Source: Erysipelotrichia bacterium (GTDB lineage Bacteria; Bacillota_I; Bacilli_A; Erysipelotrichales; Erysipelotrichaceae). From it: a DNA stretch of 16,189 nt. Positions 6,676-14,837 of the stretch are shown here, piece after piece. The stretch lies in assembly GCA_009916335.1 (NCBI GenBank), contig SAAR01000038.1:1-16189 (forward strand), in the 5' to 3' direction. The stretch's first letter is position 1; each line of letters opens with the position of its first letter. Made by a program: the position numbers and the translations under genes. The notes beneath the pieces were generated by a model. The model did no database searches, was not told the origin of the DNA, and saw nothing but the letters and a program-made list of their open reading frames with translations.

Positions 6676-8715
6676 TTGAGTAGATTTAAGTTTAAAGAAC
6701 TAGGGATTGATTTAGGAAACAGCACGATTAAAATAGCTACAGTAGATAAAATTCATACTAGAACTTCTTCTATGATACCTGTTTTAAATAGACTTGGGGC
6801 CCACGAAGTTTACTCAGTAGACTGCACTCCATACTCTCCAGAATATTTCTCTTTCTTAAAGTCTTGTTTGAAACAATTCTCTAAGAAGTATAAATTAAGA
6901 AATATTTCCCTTAATATTACGATTCCTTTAGACAACTTAGAGAGCCATATCCACTTTTTCGACATGCCTATTGTTGATAAAAAACTTTTATCAGATGGGG
7001 TTTCTTACGAAGCCGAGCAATTAATGGACTCTGAGTCTATTTACAATTCAGAATACACGTGGAAAATAAACGAAGAGAAATTGGAAACTAAGGAGTATGA
7101 AATTCTTCTTGCTACTTTATCAAAATCTCTAATTAATTCGCTGGCGTCTTTCAAAACAATTAACTGGAAAGTTAATAGACTTATTCTTCAACCAGTTCTT
7201 TTAGAAAGATTTACAGAAAACAATGATGTTATCATTGATTTTGGACATCTGTCAACTAGAGTGTACCTATATAAAAAAGGACTACTATCAGAAACAGAGT
7301 TAATTAATATTGGAGCAAAACAGCTCATTGAAAAAGTTAAAATTTATTTAGACAACCATCAAATTCAGGATGTTTCAGCACAAGAAATAATAAAGCATGT
7401 TGCTATCAGAAATAAAAAATGGGAAGAAATTGTTCATATTCCTAAATCTAAGGGGCAAGAGAATTCCGAGTTTGTTGAAGAATCCTTGGATAACTTAAGT
7501 GATACTGTCAATAAGGATTCTGATGAAGACTCCAATTTGACTAATGCTGACTTAGATAGCTTTTTGATGGATCTTGGGTCTGATAATTCAGACGACCAAG
7601 AGAAAGTTGTAGAAGTTGCTAAAAAAGAAGATTTAAATGAGACTTTAGATGAGATTGATAGTTTCTTATCAGACCTTAATATTGTTCCTAACCAAGAAGA
7701 TTATAAATCATTCAATGAACCCAAATTAAAAGAACATAAAAAACTAGAATTACTAAATGAAGAAGAATCTGAACTTTTAGAAGAAAAAGGCGAACACCCT
7801 AGTGAGATTGAGTTATTTGATGAGGAATCTAAAAAAGAAGATGAATATGACGAGGATTTACTAAGAGAGCTTTCTTTTGTCATTGATGAAGATATAAACA
7901 GCATGGTTACTGAAATAAAAAGAGCCATAAGAATGTTTGAGTTAAAAACAGGACAAAGTGTAGATAATATTTATTATTTTGGACAAGTTTCAAAAATGAG
8001 TATTTTGACTTCTATTATTGAATCAGAACTAGAAATGAAATTAAAGCCAATTGAAATATTAGACATGGCTGAAGAAGGATTGGTGTCACTTTATAGCATA
8101 GCAAGTCTTGCTTCTATGGATCCTAAATTGAAAGATAATACTGACTTTAGTAAACATATTAAACCAAATATTGATTATAATTCAGTTATTGTGATTTTAT
8201 TGACATTGGCTTTAAGCACTGGGCTAGCATTTAAATTAATTAGTGATAAATACCAAGAAGAAATTAGCAATCTTAATAGTATTGCTCCGACACAACAACA
8301 AACACTTATGAAGTTAAATGATGATATTTCTTCCCTTAACTCCAGCATTGCTGATTATGATTCATTTATTGAGCGAACTGACGCCCTAAAGGCTCAACAA
8401 AAATGGTTGTCTGATGTGCTTTTTTTACTTCCAGATAGAACTCCATTAACAATTGCTATCCATGATATAGCAATATTGGATGGACAAGTAACAATAAAGG
8501 GATATTCCTCAGATTACTCTAGCATTGGGTTCTTTGCTAATAAATTAGAAGATATAGCCAAAATAGAAATTAAGAGCATAGATGAATTTAATCCATCTGA
8601 TGGAAATATATATTCAGTCACAATGGATACCCCAGAATTAATTAGTGATAAGTATAAGATTGAAAAAGAATTTACAATTACTTTATCTTATGATGGTCCA
8701 TTGCTAGACCATTAA
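6676..8715 (+). CDS. pilM: PilM-PilN fusion protein
   Basis: A 679-residue protein joining two components that are usually separate. Residues 1 to about 460 are PilM-like, an actin-fold cytoplasmic ATPase: GIDLGNSTIKIA (about 10-21, phosphate 1), VIIDFGHLSTRVYLY (about 185-199, phosphate 2) and VDNIYYFGQVSKM (about 429, adenosine side). A very acidic insertion (about 262-395) interrupts it. A transmembrane helix (about 504-522) then leads to a coiled coil and a PilN-like head (RTPLTIAIHDIAILDGQVTIKG). Normally PilM binds the cytoplasmic tail of PilN; fusion makes that permanent. PilMN fusions are known in Clostridioides difficile. TTG 6676 is chosen over the upstream in-frame codon because AGGGGTGG at 6661-6668 spaces it properly, and it begins 2 bp after pilO ends. 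Confidence 0.83.
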   Translation: MSRFKFKELGIDLGNSTIKIATVDKIHTRTSSMIPVLNRLGAHEVYSVDCTPYSPEYFSFLKSCLKQFSKKYKLRNISLNITIPLDNLESHIHFFDMPIVDKKLLSDGVSYEAEQLMDSESIYNSEYTWKINEEKLETKEYEILLATLSKSLINSLASFKTINWKVNRLILQPVLLERFTENNDVIIDFGHLSTRVYLYKKGLLSETELINIGAKQLIEKVKIYLDNHQIQDVSAQEIIKHVAIRNKKWEEIVHIPKSKGQENSEFVEESLDNLSDTVNKDSDEDSNLTNADLDSFLMDLGSDNSDDQEKVVEVAKKEDLNETLDEIDSFLSDLNIVPNQEDYKSFNEPKLKEHKKLELLNEEESELLEEKGEHPSEIELFDEESKKEDEYDEDLLRELSFVIDEDINSMVTEIKRAIRMFELKTGQSVDNIYYFGQVSKMSILTSIIESELEMKLKPIEILDMAEEGLVSLYSIASLASMDPKLKDNTDFSKHIKPNIDYNSVIVILLTLALSTGLAFKLISDKYQEEISNLNSIAPTQQQTLMKLNDDISSLNSSIADYDSFIERTDALKAQQKWLSDVLFLLPDRTPLTIAIHDIAILDGQVTIKGYSSDYSSIGFFANKLEDIAKIEIKSIDEFNPSDGNIYSVTMDTPELISDKYKIEKEFTITLSYDGPLLDH

Positions 8716-8727
8716 GGGGGTTTGTAA

Positions 8728-9078
8728 ATGATGAATAAAAAGGGGTCAACTTATGTAGAATTACTTGTAGCAGTATTTGTTTTATTATCTATTACAATTA
8801 TAACTACAAATATTATTAATTATGTTGCCAGAAACAATCAAGAGATTAAGATACAAACAGCACTTACGCAGGAAATGCAAGCTCAAATTGTAGGTATCTA
8901 TCAGATGGACTGGGATAACTTAGAAAGCCAAGAGATTGAGACTCCTTATGGTAACATTTCAGTTTCCTATGAATTAAGTGAAACAGACTTTAATACTAAT
9001 AAATTAGAAGTAACTTTTTTGCATAATGAAAACAAAGTCACTTATCAAATAGAAAGGAGTGAGTACTATGATAAATAA
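8728..9078 (+). CDS. Minor prepilin, PilV/GspI-like
   Basis: A 116-residue prepilin with short leader MMNKKG, predicted cleavage after Gly6, and mature start STYVELLVAVFVLLSITIITTNII, in which Glu is at position +5. Ser rather than Phe at +1 is allowed for minor pilins. The rest is a small head. AAGGGGG at 8714-8720 precedes the ATG. It is the first of three consecutive pilin-like genes between pilMN and pilC, the arrangement of the tip or priming pilins in T4P and type II secretion. Its 3' end overlaps the next gene. Assignment to the PilV/GspI branch rests on order and size only. Confidence 0.8.
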   Translation: MMNKKGSTYVELLVAVFVLLSITIITTNIINYVARNNQEIKIQTALTQEMQAQIVGIYQMDWDNLESQEIETPYGNISVSYELSETDFNTNKLEVTFLHNENKVTYQIERSEYYDK

Positions 9079-9490
9079 CAAAAGAGGATTCACTATTATT
9101 GAATTACTCATCACAATTACACTCACCCTCTCTATTGTTTATGGGGCTTTATATATCCCAATACAGTTCTTTAAGGAATATAATGACTACTCTGCTGTTT
9201 CTGAAAAAGTAATAGATATAAACACATTAAGAGCTACTTTAACAAAAGACTTGTACTTGCCAAACATTGAAAAAATAAATGAATCTCAATTGAAAATCAA
9301 TAATAACATTTACTCATTTACCGAAACTGGGGTTTACCGGGAAAAACTAGACAAAAAGATTCAGTTGACTGAGACACCCTTTGAATACGAGCTGACTCCT
9401 TCTGAACTAACTATTTACAATGAAAATAATCAAATCAAGTATAGTTTGAACTCTCTGAGCTTAGAGCGAGGTGACAGCAATGTTGAATAA
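9068..9490 (+). CDS. Minor prepilin, PilW/GspJ-like
   Basis: A 140-residue prepilin with leader MINNKRG, cleavage after Gly7 and mature start FTIIELLITITLTLSIVYGALYIP, with Glu at +5. The following LRATLTKDLYLPNI segment resembles the DL/DI region after the helix in PilW/GspJ-type minor pilins. An in-frame GTG at 9059 lies inside the ribosome binding site AGAAAGGAGT (9051-9060), so the ATG at 9068 is the start. It overlaps the preceding gene by 11 bp and the following gene by 11 bp, implying translational coupling and stoichiometric synthesis of the minor-pilin complex. Confidence 0.82.
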   Translation: MINNKRGFTIIELLITITLTLSIVYGALYIPIQFFKEYNDYSAVSEKVIDINTLRATLTKDLYLPNIEKINESQLKINNNIYSFTETGVYREKLDKKIQLTETPFEYELTPSELTIYNENNQIKYSLNSLSLERGDSNVE

Positions 9491-10127
9491 AAAAGGGTAT
9501 GCAACTATTGGTATTATTTTGTCAGTCCTATTGGTGGTCCTGCTTATTTCTCCTTTGTTCTTCCAACAAATCATGAACACAAGTGTCAAGATGAAAGAGG
9601 ATACCCAAGTCCTCCCAGCGTACTTAAAAAAGAGAAATGCGTTTGAAAGATTACATGGAATGTTATCTGAAAATAATTCTTTAGATGGCACAGTTAACTT
9701 TGAGGACTTAGAGGAAACCTATGAGCTTGAAACAGTAGCAGTAGAGCTTGAAGACGAAGTATTAAATAATGAATTGTCTTTTACTATTAATAACGCTACA
9801 GACATTGCAATCGAGTTCAAAACCACTACTTTGGGAGAAAATCCTTCTTATGATGTTTACCTCATGTTGAATGGAAAAATCATTCAGCAAGTAGACGACT
9901 TAACAGAAGATGCTAGTATAAATATAAGTAATGAATTTGTTTATAATAAAGAAACGGGTATTTCAAACTTTGGAGATTATGAACTAGTAATCAGCAACTC
10001 AAATATTAATGTAGATACAAAAATTTCTTATAGCAAATTAAAGTTCAGAGAAGTCCGTGTAAATAATGGAGAATTCAACATTACAATAAAAGACGGAGTC
10101 AATGGAAAAGAAGTAAAGTTCAAATAG
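9480..10127 (+). CDS. Minor pilin lacking Glu5, GspK/PilX-like
   Basis: A 215-residue protein with leader MLNKKG and mature start YATIGIILSVLLVVLLISPLFF, so cleavage after Gly6 is likely. Position +5 is Gly instead of Glu. In type II secretion the tip pseudopilin GspK naturally lacks Glu5 and is the largest, as here. The head is Glu/Asn/Asp-rich and contains a late beta-rich segment (about 85-215). GAGGTG at 9468-9473 gives a correct 6-bp spacing to the ATG at 9480 and rules out the upstream GTG, which lies in the binding site. It is the last of the three minor pilins and probably caps the tip complex. Sequence alone does not prove homology to GspK. Confidence 0.75.
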   Translation: MLNKKGYATIGIILSVLLVVLLISPLFFQQIMNTSVKMKEDTQVLPAYLKKRNAFERLHGMLSENNSLDGTVNFEDLEETYELETVAVELEDEVLNNELSFTINNATDIAIEFKTTTLGENPSYDVYLMLNGKIIQQVDDLTEDASINISNEFVYNKETGISNFGDYELVISNSNINVDTKISYSKLKFREVRVNNGEFNITIKDGVNGKEVKFK

Positions 10128-10141
10128 GAGGTGAATAAGGC

Positions 10142-11815
10142 TTGTTATATTCTTATAAAGGAATCAATAAAGAGTACAAATATAAACGTGGCATGATTGA
10201 AGCTAAGTCAGATGTAGAAGCAATTAGCAAAATCAAAGAGACCGAAGATGTTATTGTTCTTGTTGGTTTAACAAGAACATCTAGCAATAAAATGCTAGTA
10301 AATATCCGTACTTCTCTAAACAAGCAATTAGAAATTGCTGAAAATAAATTAAATGAACAGACTAAAAAGCTTATTCGTAAAGATAGAGAAAAAAAGCTTA
10401 AGAAGAAAACTGTAGATAAAGAACAAGATGATTCATTAGCTAATAGAAGTCCTATTTTAAGAGGAATCAATACTTTAGCGAATAAGCTGAAAGCTATTGA
10501 AATCAAAATGCCTAAAAAGAGCAGTAAAAAGATTGTGATAGAAGAAGATATGTTTGAGAACCTACAAAATATGTTCAAACAGGCAGAATCCTTAGAAGCA
10601 ATAAAAAATACTGACTATAATAAGGAGATTATTCGTGCTGAAGAGTCTCTTTCAAGCCAAAAAGTCAAGAAAGCTCCTCTCCCAAAAAAGAAAGATAAAA
10701 ACGAGGGGAAGAAATTAGATTGGTCTTTACTAGAGACAAAAGACACTCCTGAAATAAAAAATAATATGAAAATAAAAGTTAAGCAGAAAGAAATAATTAT
10801 GATGACAAGGCGTCTACATATCATGCTTTCTTCTGGTGTGCCTTTATTGTCCTCACTGGAATCAATCAAAAACACTTCAAGCGAAAAACTTGCACAAGTA
10901 TTAGAATCCATCATTTCAGACGTGCAACGGGGAATTACTTTCTCAGAGGCGCTATCTAAGTTCCCAAGACTATTTGACACTACTTATATTGCTCTTATCT
11001 CTATTGGAGAAACCTCAGGTACCCTTGAAAAAAGTCTTGAAGATGTATTGAGAGTAAAAGACCAAGAGCAAAAAGTAAAAAGAAAAATTAAGGTAGCATC
11101 AGTTTACCCAGCAATAATTTCTATCGTTTTAGTCGTGTTTATGATTGCCGCCAACTTATGGTTTATTCCTCAGTTTAAAAACCAATTTGAACAGCAGGGA
11201 TTACAACTTCCTGCCTTTACTCGAATAGTATTTAAAATTTCTGATTACTTTGCTTACATTGCAATTGGACTGGGAATTCTTATTGCTATCTTTATAGTGC
11301 TAAAAAGAAACATACCAGAAGTTAATTATATGTATCGAAGATATTATGATAAATTGAAGTTAAAGTTTCCAGTCATTAAAAAGTTAAATAATGCATCTTA
11401 CATGTATTCTTTTGCAATCAATATTTCTTTAATGCTTAAAAATGGGATTAGATTGAGTGATACACTCACTCTTACTGGTAAAACTATTGATAATATTTAC
11501 ATTCGGAACGAAATAGAGGAAATTGGGCGACTCATGGTTCAAGGACTCACTTTCTCAGAAGCCATTAGCCAACAAGAAGATTTTGACTCCACGCTCACCA
11601 GTATCGCCATGACAGGGGAAAAATCAGGCCGTATGGCTTTTGCCCTTCAACAAGTAGCTGAATATTACGAACAAGAACTAACAAGGCAAATTGACTCTCT
11701 CCTTGAAATGGTTCAGCCCGTAACCTTACTTTTAATTGGATTAATTATTGGGCCAATTATTATTGCTGTATATCTACCAATTCTGAATATGTCTAGTGGA
11801 GCAGGAATCATTTAG
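10142..11815 (+). CDS. pilC: Type IV pilus inner-membrane platform protein PilC, with basic insertion
   Basis: A 557-residue polytopic protein that couples the PilB and PilT motors to pilin insertion. A short N-terminal domain (about 1-45, MLYSYKGINKEYKYKRGMIEA...) is the normal PilC start. An unusual Lys-rich region follows (about 46-207). Two T2SSF repeats come next: the first (about 215-345) with RRLHIMLSSGVPLLSSLE and GETSGTLEKSLE, the second (about 420-545) with the equivalent NISLMLKNGIRLSDTL and GEKSGRMAFALQQV. Hydrophobic helices lie around 322-345, 370-392 and 530-552. Typical family members are about 400 residues, so the insertion accounts for the excess. TTG 10142 follows a near-perfect AGGAGGTG at 10126-10133. 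It is the last gene of the operon. Confidence 0.93.
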   Translation: MLYSYKGINKEYKYKRGMIEAKSDVEAISKIKETEDVIVLVGLTRTSSNKMLVNIRTSLNKQLEIAENKLNEQTKKLIRKDREKKLKKKTVDKEQDDSLANRSPILRGINTLANKLKAIEIKMPKKSSKKIVIEEDMFENLQNMFKQAESLEAIKNTDYNKEIIRAEESLSSQKVKKAPLPKKKDKNEGKKLDWSLLETKDTPEIKNNMKIKVKQKEIIMMTRRLHIMLSSGVPLLSSLESIKNTSSEKLAQVLESIISDVQRGITFSEALSKFPRLFDTTYIALISIGETSGTLEKSLEDVLRVKDQEQKVKRKIKVASVYPAIISIVLVVFMIAANLWFIPQFKNQFEQQGLQLPAFTRIVFKISDYFAYIAIGLGILIAIFIVLKRNIPEVNYMYRRYYDKLKLKFPVIKKLNNASYMYSFAINISLMLKNGIRLSDTLTLTGKTIDNIYIRNEIEEIGRLMVQGLTFSEAISQQEDFDSTLTSIAMTGEKSGRMAFALQQVAEYYEQELTRQIDSLLEMVQPVTLLLIGLIIGPIIIAVYLPILNMSSGAGII

Positions 11816-11822
11816 ATAAACT

Positions 11823-11854
11823 AAGAAGACTATGGAAGCATAGTTTTCTTTTTT
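11823..11854 (+). terminator. Intrinsic terminator of the pilus operon
   Basis: AAGAAGACTATG (11823-11834) pairs with CATAGTTTTCTT (11839-11850) around a GAAG loop, with one G-T wobble, and is followed by a T-run. It lies 8 bp after the pilC stop and separates the assembly operon from the module array. Confidence 0.85.
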
Positions 11855-11871
11855 AGACAAATGAGTAATCA

Positions 11872-12369
11872 ACTCTACATTCTACTTAATTGGTGCTTAT
11901 AAAGAAAGTGTCAAAATCATTTGAGTGAGGTGATATTATTGTATAAACAAAAACGAAGGAGAAATATTTGGTAAAAAAGATAGATAAAAAAGCTTTTACA
12001 CTAATTGAAGTTTTAGTAGTAGTTGCTATTATTGGAATACTTGCCTTGTTAACCGTGCCTAGATTTATAGGTCAAACACAAAAAGCTGAACTTGTAAGGA
12101 TTTAACATGATGTCAAGGCAATGGAAAAAGAAATTGGGCAAGAGTTCATTAATAAAGATGATGGCTTCAATGAATAGGAAAGTAATAGCAAGGACCTTAA
12201 TCAGTTGGTTCAAGACAAGGAGCTTTTTGAAAATGAAGGTATTGCTACAGAGATAGATTCTACAGATGGAACTTACAAAGTAATTCCCGAAGAATATAAG
12301 GCTAAGATAAATACTAAATTGGAAGGCACATTCTATGCAAATAGTGGTGGAAAAGTATATTATGAACAT
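11872..12369 (+). repeat. Array repeat copy A: leader plus pilin N-terminus and head
   Basis: This ~500-bp segment is a clear paralogue of 15154-15649. Similarity begins in the noncoding leader (ACTCTACATTCTACTTAATT) about 95 bp before the start codon, covers the pilin helix and head domain, and ends exactly at the codons for VYYEH. Beyond that the two genes encode unrelated modules. Confidence 0.9.
11939..11974 (+). CDS. Possible short leader peptide in the array repeat
   Basis: GAGGTGAT (11927-11934) is followed four bases later by TTG opening MYKQKRRRNIW and a stop that overlaps the pilin start by a few bases. Copy B keeps the same binding site and TTG (15221) but encodes only MYKQTREK before stopping directly ahead of its pilin ATG. 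The binding site and start are conserved while the peptide is not. It could be a translational-coupling leader or a relic of a former gene start. Confidence 0.2.
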   Translation: MYKQKRRRNIW

Positions 12370-13395
12370 TCAAAACTAATGAAACTAAATGCCATAGAAA
12401 GCCTAATATCTACTAATGAAAAAGCAAAAACCGTATATGACCAATGGTCAGAAAAGTACATTATCACAACCAATGCTGGCACGTTCGTTAACAGTAGCGA
12501 AGATTCATCGGTAATAACTGTCACAAGCGAATCACAAGGTTATGGTATGTTATTAACAGCTACCGCTAAAAATGGTACTGAAGAAACATTCGATAAGCTA
12601 TATAACTATTATATGAACAATCGAGGCCATAATACAAACTTAATGGCATGGCAACAAAAGTATACAGGCGGTAGTGTCGAAAATGATGATAATAACGCAA
12701 CAGATGGTGATATATTTATTGCTGAATCATTGATTCAAGCAGCCAAACGTTGGCCAAATAAAAAAATAGAATATGCAACACAGGCCAAAAATATATTAAC
12801 TGATATTTTGAAATACAATTACAATGAAGAAATTGGTATATTGACCGTAAGTAATTGGGCCACAAGTAATACCAAAGAATGGACCGTATTTAGGACAGCA
12901 GACGTAACGCCCGTTTTCTTCAAACATTTCAGAACATTAACCGGCGACCAAAACTGGCACAACATTTATACTAATATGATTAAATACACAAAAGACGTAA
13001 GCTCATCAACTAAATCAAATTTAGTGCCTGATTTTATTAATGTAAAAGATGGTAAAGGTGAACCCGTAGATTACGCTGTTATGGGGGATAATGAAGCTTC
13101 ATTCTATGGTTGGTCCGCAATTCGGGTCCCTACCATGTTATCATTTGGTAGACTTTCTAGAGAAGTAACTCAATTAGTGACACCAATGATTAATTTTTTA
13201 GGAAAAGAAGAACCATTATACGCATTGTATAATTTAGATGGAACACCTGCTGTAAATTATTCATCAAAGGCTACACTTGATGCATTAAACTATGCCCAGT
13301 ATAAAATACAAAACAAAGATTTACCAGATTATAATTTACCAAATGGTGGTTATTATACCGATACATTATACGCACTATCTCGTGTTGTAAAATAA
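11968..13395 (+). pseudogene. Modular pilin with C-terminal GH8 glycosidase domain, interrupted by two stop codons
   Basis: A frame of 475 sense-length codons beginning at TTG 11968 (AAGGAGAA upstream, aligned with the ATG of copy B). It encodes a prepilin leader, KA then FTLIEVLVVVAIIGILALLTVP, a pilin head homologous to the 15,248 gene, and from about codon 135 a glycoside hydrolase family 8 domain. In-frame TAA (12103-12105, CAA in copy B) and TAG (12175-12177, TGG in copy B) break it; everything downstream stays open. GH8 evidence: the proton-donor region TSESQGYGML, and ATDGDIFIAESLIQAAKRW, which fits the family signature. GH8 enzymes attack beta-1,4-glucans, mixed-linkage glucans, xylan or chitosan. 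The region WSAIRVP has Ser where licheninase-type members have the catalytic-base Asp, so activity and specificity are uncertain. The 396-codon ORF from TTG 12205 has no convincing ribosome binding site, signal peptide or anchor. Confidence 0.82.
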
Positions 13396-13402
13396 TCAAA
13401 TT

Positions 13403-13431
13403 AAGAGCAGATATTAAATCTGCTCTTTTAT
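13403..13431 (+). terminator. Intrinsic terminator after the GH8 module
   Basis: AAGAGCAGAT (13403-13412) pairs with ATCTGCTCTT (13418-13427) around ATTAA, followed by TT and an AT-rich tail. The short T-run makes it moderately strong. The remaining intergenic stretch to 13603 is AT-rich and shows no gene. Confidence 0.8.
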
Positions 13432-13603
13432 AATATTATCAAATCAGGACAACTGCATATTGTGGAATTTTGCACATTCTCAAATTATTCTTTTTTACCT
13501 TTTTCCGCAAAATAGATGTGGTAGTACGTTTAACCTAGTTGCTAACAAAAAAATAATGAATATTCGTTACCTTTTTTATTATGTTATTAATTGTATAACA
13601 ACA

Positions 13604-13632
13604 TTGCAAATTAGTATATAAAGTGATACAAT
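13604..13632 (+). promoter_or_regulatory. Extended -10 promoter of the LRR protein gene
   Basis: TTGCAA (13604-13609), a 17-bp spacer and TACAAT (13627-13632), with a TG one base before the -10 box. This is the best-formed promoter in the array region and lies about 75 bp before the LRR start, so that gene has its own transcription. Confidence 0.65.
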
Positions 13633-13706
13633 AATGTTCAAAGATATGGTAAACTATATTTGTAACAAAAAACAAATAATCATTTTATAAATATAAAGGA
13701 GAACTT

Positions 13707-14813
13707 ATGGAACAGATTACAGACCTCATGTGGTGGACGATTGGTGTTATCGTTATCGGAGCATTACTGATTAGGAGAGGAAGTGTTCTTGCGAAAGTAA
13801 AAATGCTCGCAGATAAAGATAACGTTAAGGGGGTTGAGACGGCAGATGGATATATTGTCGCCAAAATTCGTGATGAAGATAAAACTAAAAATAAATCCAC
13901 CATATATATCTTTCTTACTAAAAATGCTGATGGGACATTGACCATTGACCATGCAAAAGAGGTTGAAGGTGACGGGCCAGCTTTAGCAGATAGTACTGGA
14001 GAACTTTACATTCCGGATAAAGTTAATGGATTAGATATTACAGTGATAAAAACTGCACCATTTGAAACATCAAATTTTAGTAAGCTAAAACTACCAAAAA
14101 ATCTTAAGACAATTGAACCCAAGGCATTCGTAACTTCTTATTTTAAAGAGGACCTAGTTTTACCTGAAAGTATTGAAGTGATTGGAGAACTGGCTTTTTA
14201 TTCAGCGAAATTCAGTGGTAAGCTAATATTGCCACCAAAACTCAAAGAAATAAGTGAGTCCACTTTCTTCAACTCTAAATTTACAGGGGAACTGTCTTTA
14301 CCTGAAAATATTAAATCAATTGGATCGTATGCTTTTCAGCACTCAACCTTTACAGGGGAATTAAACCTACCTGAAAATATAGAATATATTGGTAAAGGTG
14401 CTTTTGAGAAATCGACTTTTACTGGAACATTCAAGTCAATAAGTAACTTGAAAACGATTGATAGCGGTGCTTTCTATAACTCTAAATTTACTGGTGACTT
14501 TAAGGGGTTTGAATCTCTTGAAACGATAGGAAATGTAGCATTTATGAAATCAACCTTTAATGGAAGATTTGTGACACCTTCAAGTTTGAAAACAATTGGT
14601 CGTTCTGCTTTTAAAAACTCTAAATTCACTGGAATTTTAAATTTATTTAACAGATTAACGGTTGAACCGGAGGCATTCTATAATAGTTTATTCACACAAG
14701 TAAACAACCCAAGGAATTTACATACAACTAAAGAATTAATTATGCCACAAGATTCAATATGGCATACAGCTATACGCCTATCAACTGGAGAATTTTACTC
14801 AAATCCAAGCTAG
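13707..14813 (+). CDS. BspA-like leucine-rich-repeat protein with N-terminal membrane anchor
   Basis: A 368-residue protein. Residues 7-23 (LMWWTIGVIVIGALLI) form one hydrophobic helix. A linker and a small strand-rich region follow (about 25-110), then about eight BspA-type repeats (LRR_5 family) at 120-345, with recurring LPENIKSIGSYAF and NSKFTGEL units. There is no LPXTG motif and no class III pilin signal. AAGGAG at 13696-13701 precedes the ATG and a dedicated promoter lies upstream. BspA-like repeats are common in bacterial surface adhesins. However, charge favours an N-out/C-in topology: acidic MEQITD before the helix and Arg-Arg after it, which would put the repeats inside the cell unless the protein is processed differently. 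No clear terminator follows. Confidence 0.8.
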   Translation: MEQITDLMWWTIGVIVIGALLIRRGSVLAKVKMLADKDNVKGVETADGYIVAKIRDEDKTKNKSTIYIFLTKNADGTLTIDHAKEVEGDGPALADSTGELYIPDKVNGLDITVIKTAPFETSNFSKLKLPKNLKTIEPKAFVTSYFKEDLVLPESIEVIGELAFYSAKFSGKLILPPKLKEISESTFFNSKFTGELSLPENIKSIGSYAFQHSTFTGELNLPENIEYIGKGAFEKSTFTGTFKSISNLKTIDSGAFYNSKFTGDFKGFESLETIGNVAFMKSTFNGRFVTPSSLKTIGRSAFKNSKFTGILNLFNRLTVEPEAFYNSLFTQVNNPRNLHTTKELIMPQDSIWHTAIRLSTGEFYSNPS

Positions 14814-14837
14814 TAAAAGGGAAGGTAAATAATAATC

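Noticed and set aside
10153..10980. Two long minus-strand ORFs opposite pilC
   Set aside because: They are low-complexity Ser/Leu/Phe translations antisense to the Lys-rich codons of PilC.
12049..12369. Minus-strand ORF opposite the array pilin
   Set aside because: Hydrophobic shadow of the pilin codons; the plus-strand frame has clear homology to copy B.
12205..13395. Reading the GH8 ORF as an independent gene starting at TTG 12205
   Set aside because: No well-placed ribosome binding site and no signal peptide; the frame is in phase with the pilin start at 11968 and the upstream part aligns with an intact paralogue, so it is the tail of an interrupted fusion.
13705..13952. Minus-strand ORFs opposite the LRR gene start
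   Set aside because: They lack ribosome binding sites and overlap a well-supported plus-strand gene with promoter and Shine-Dalgarno.
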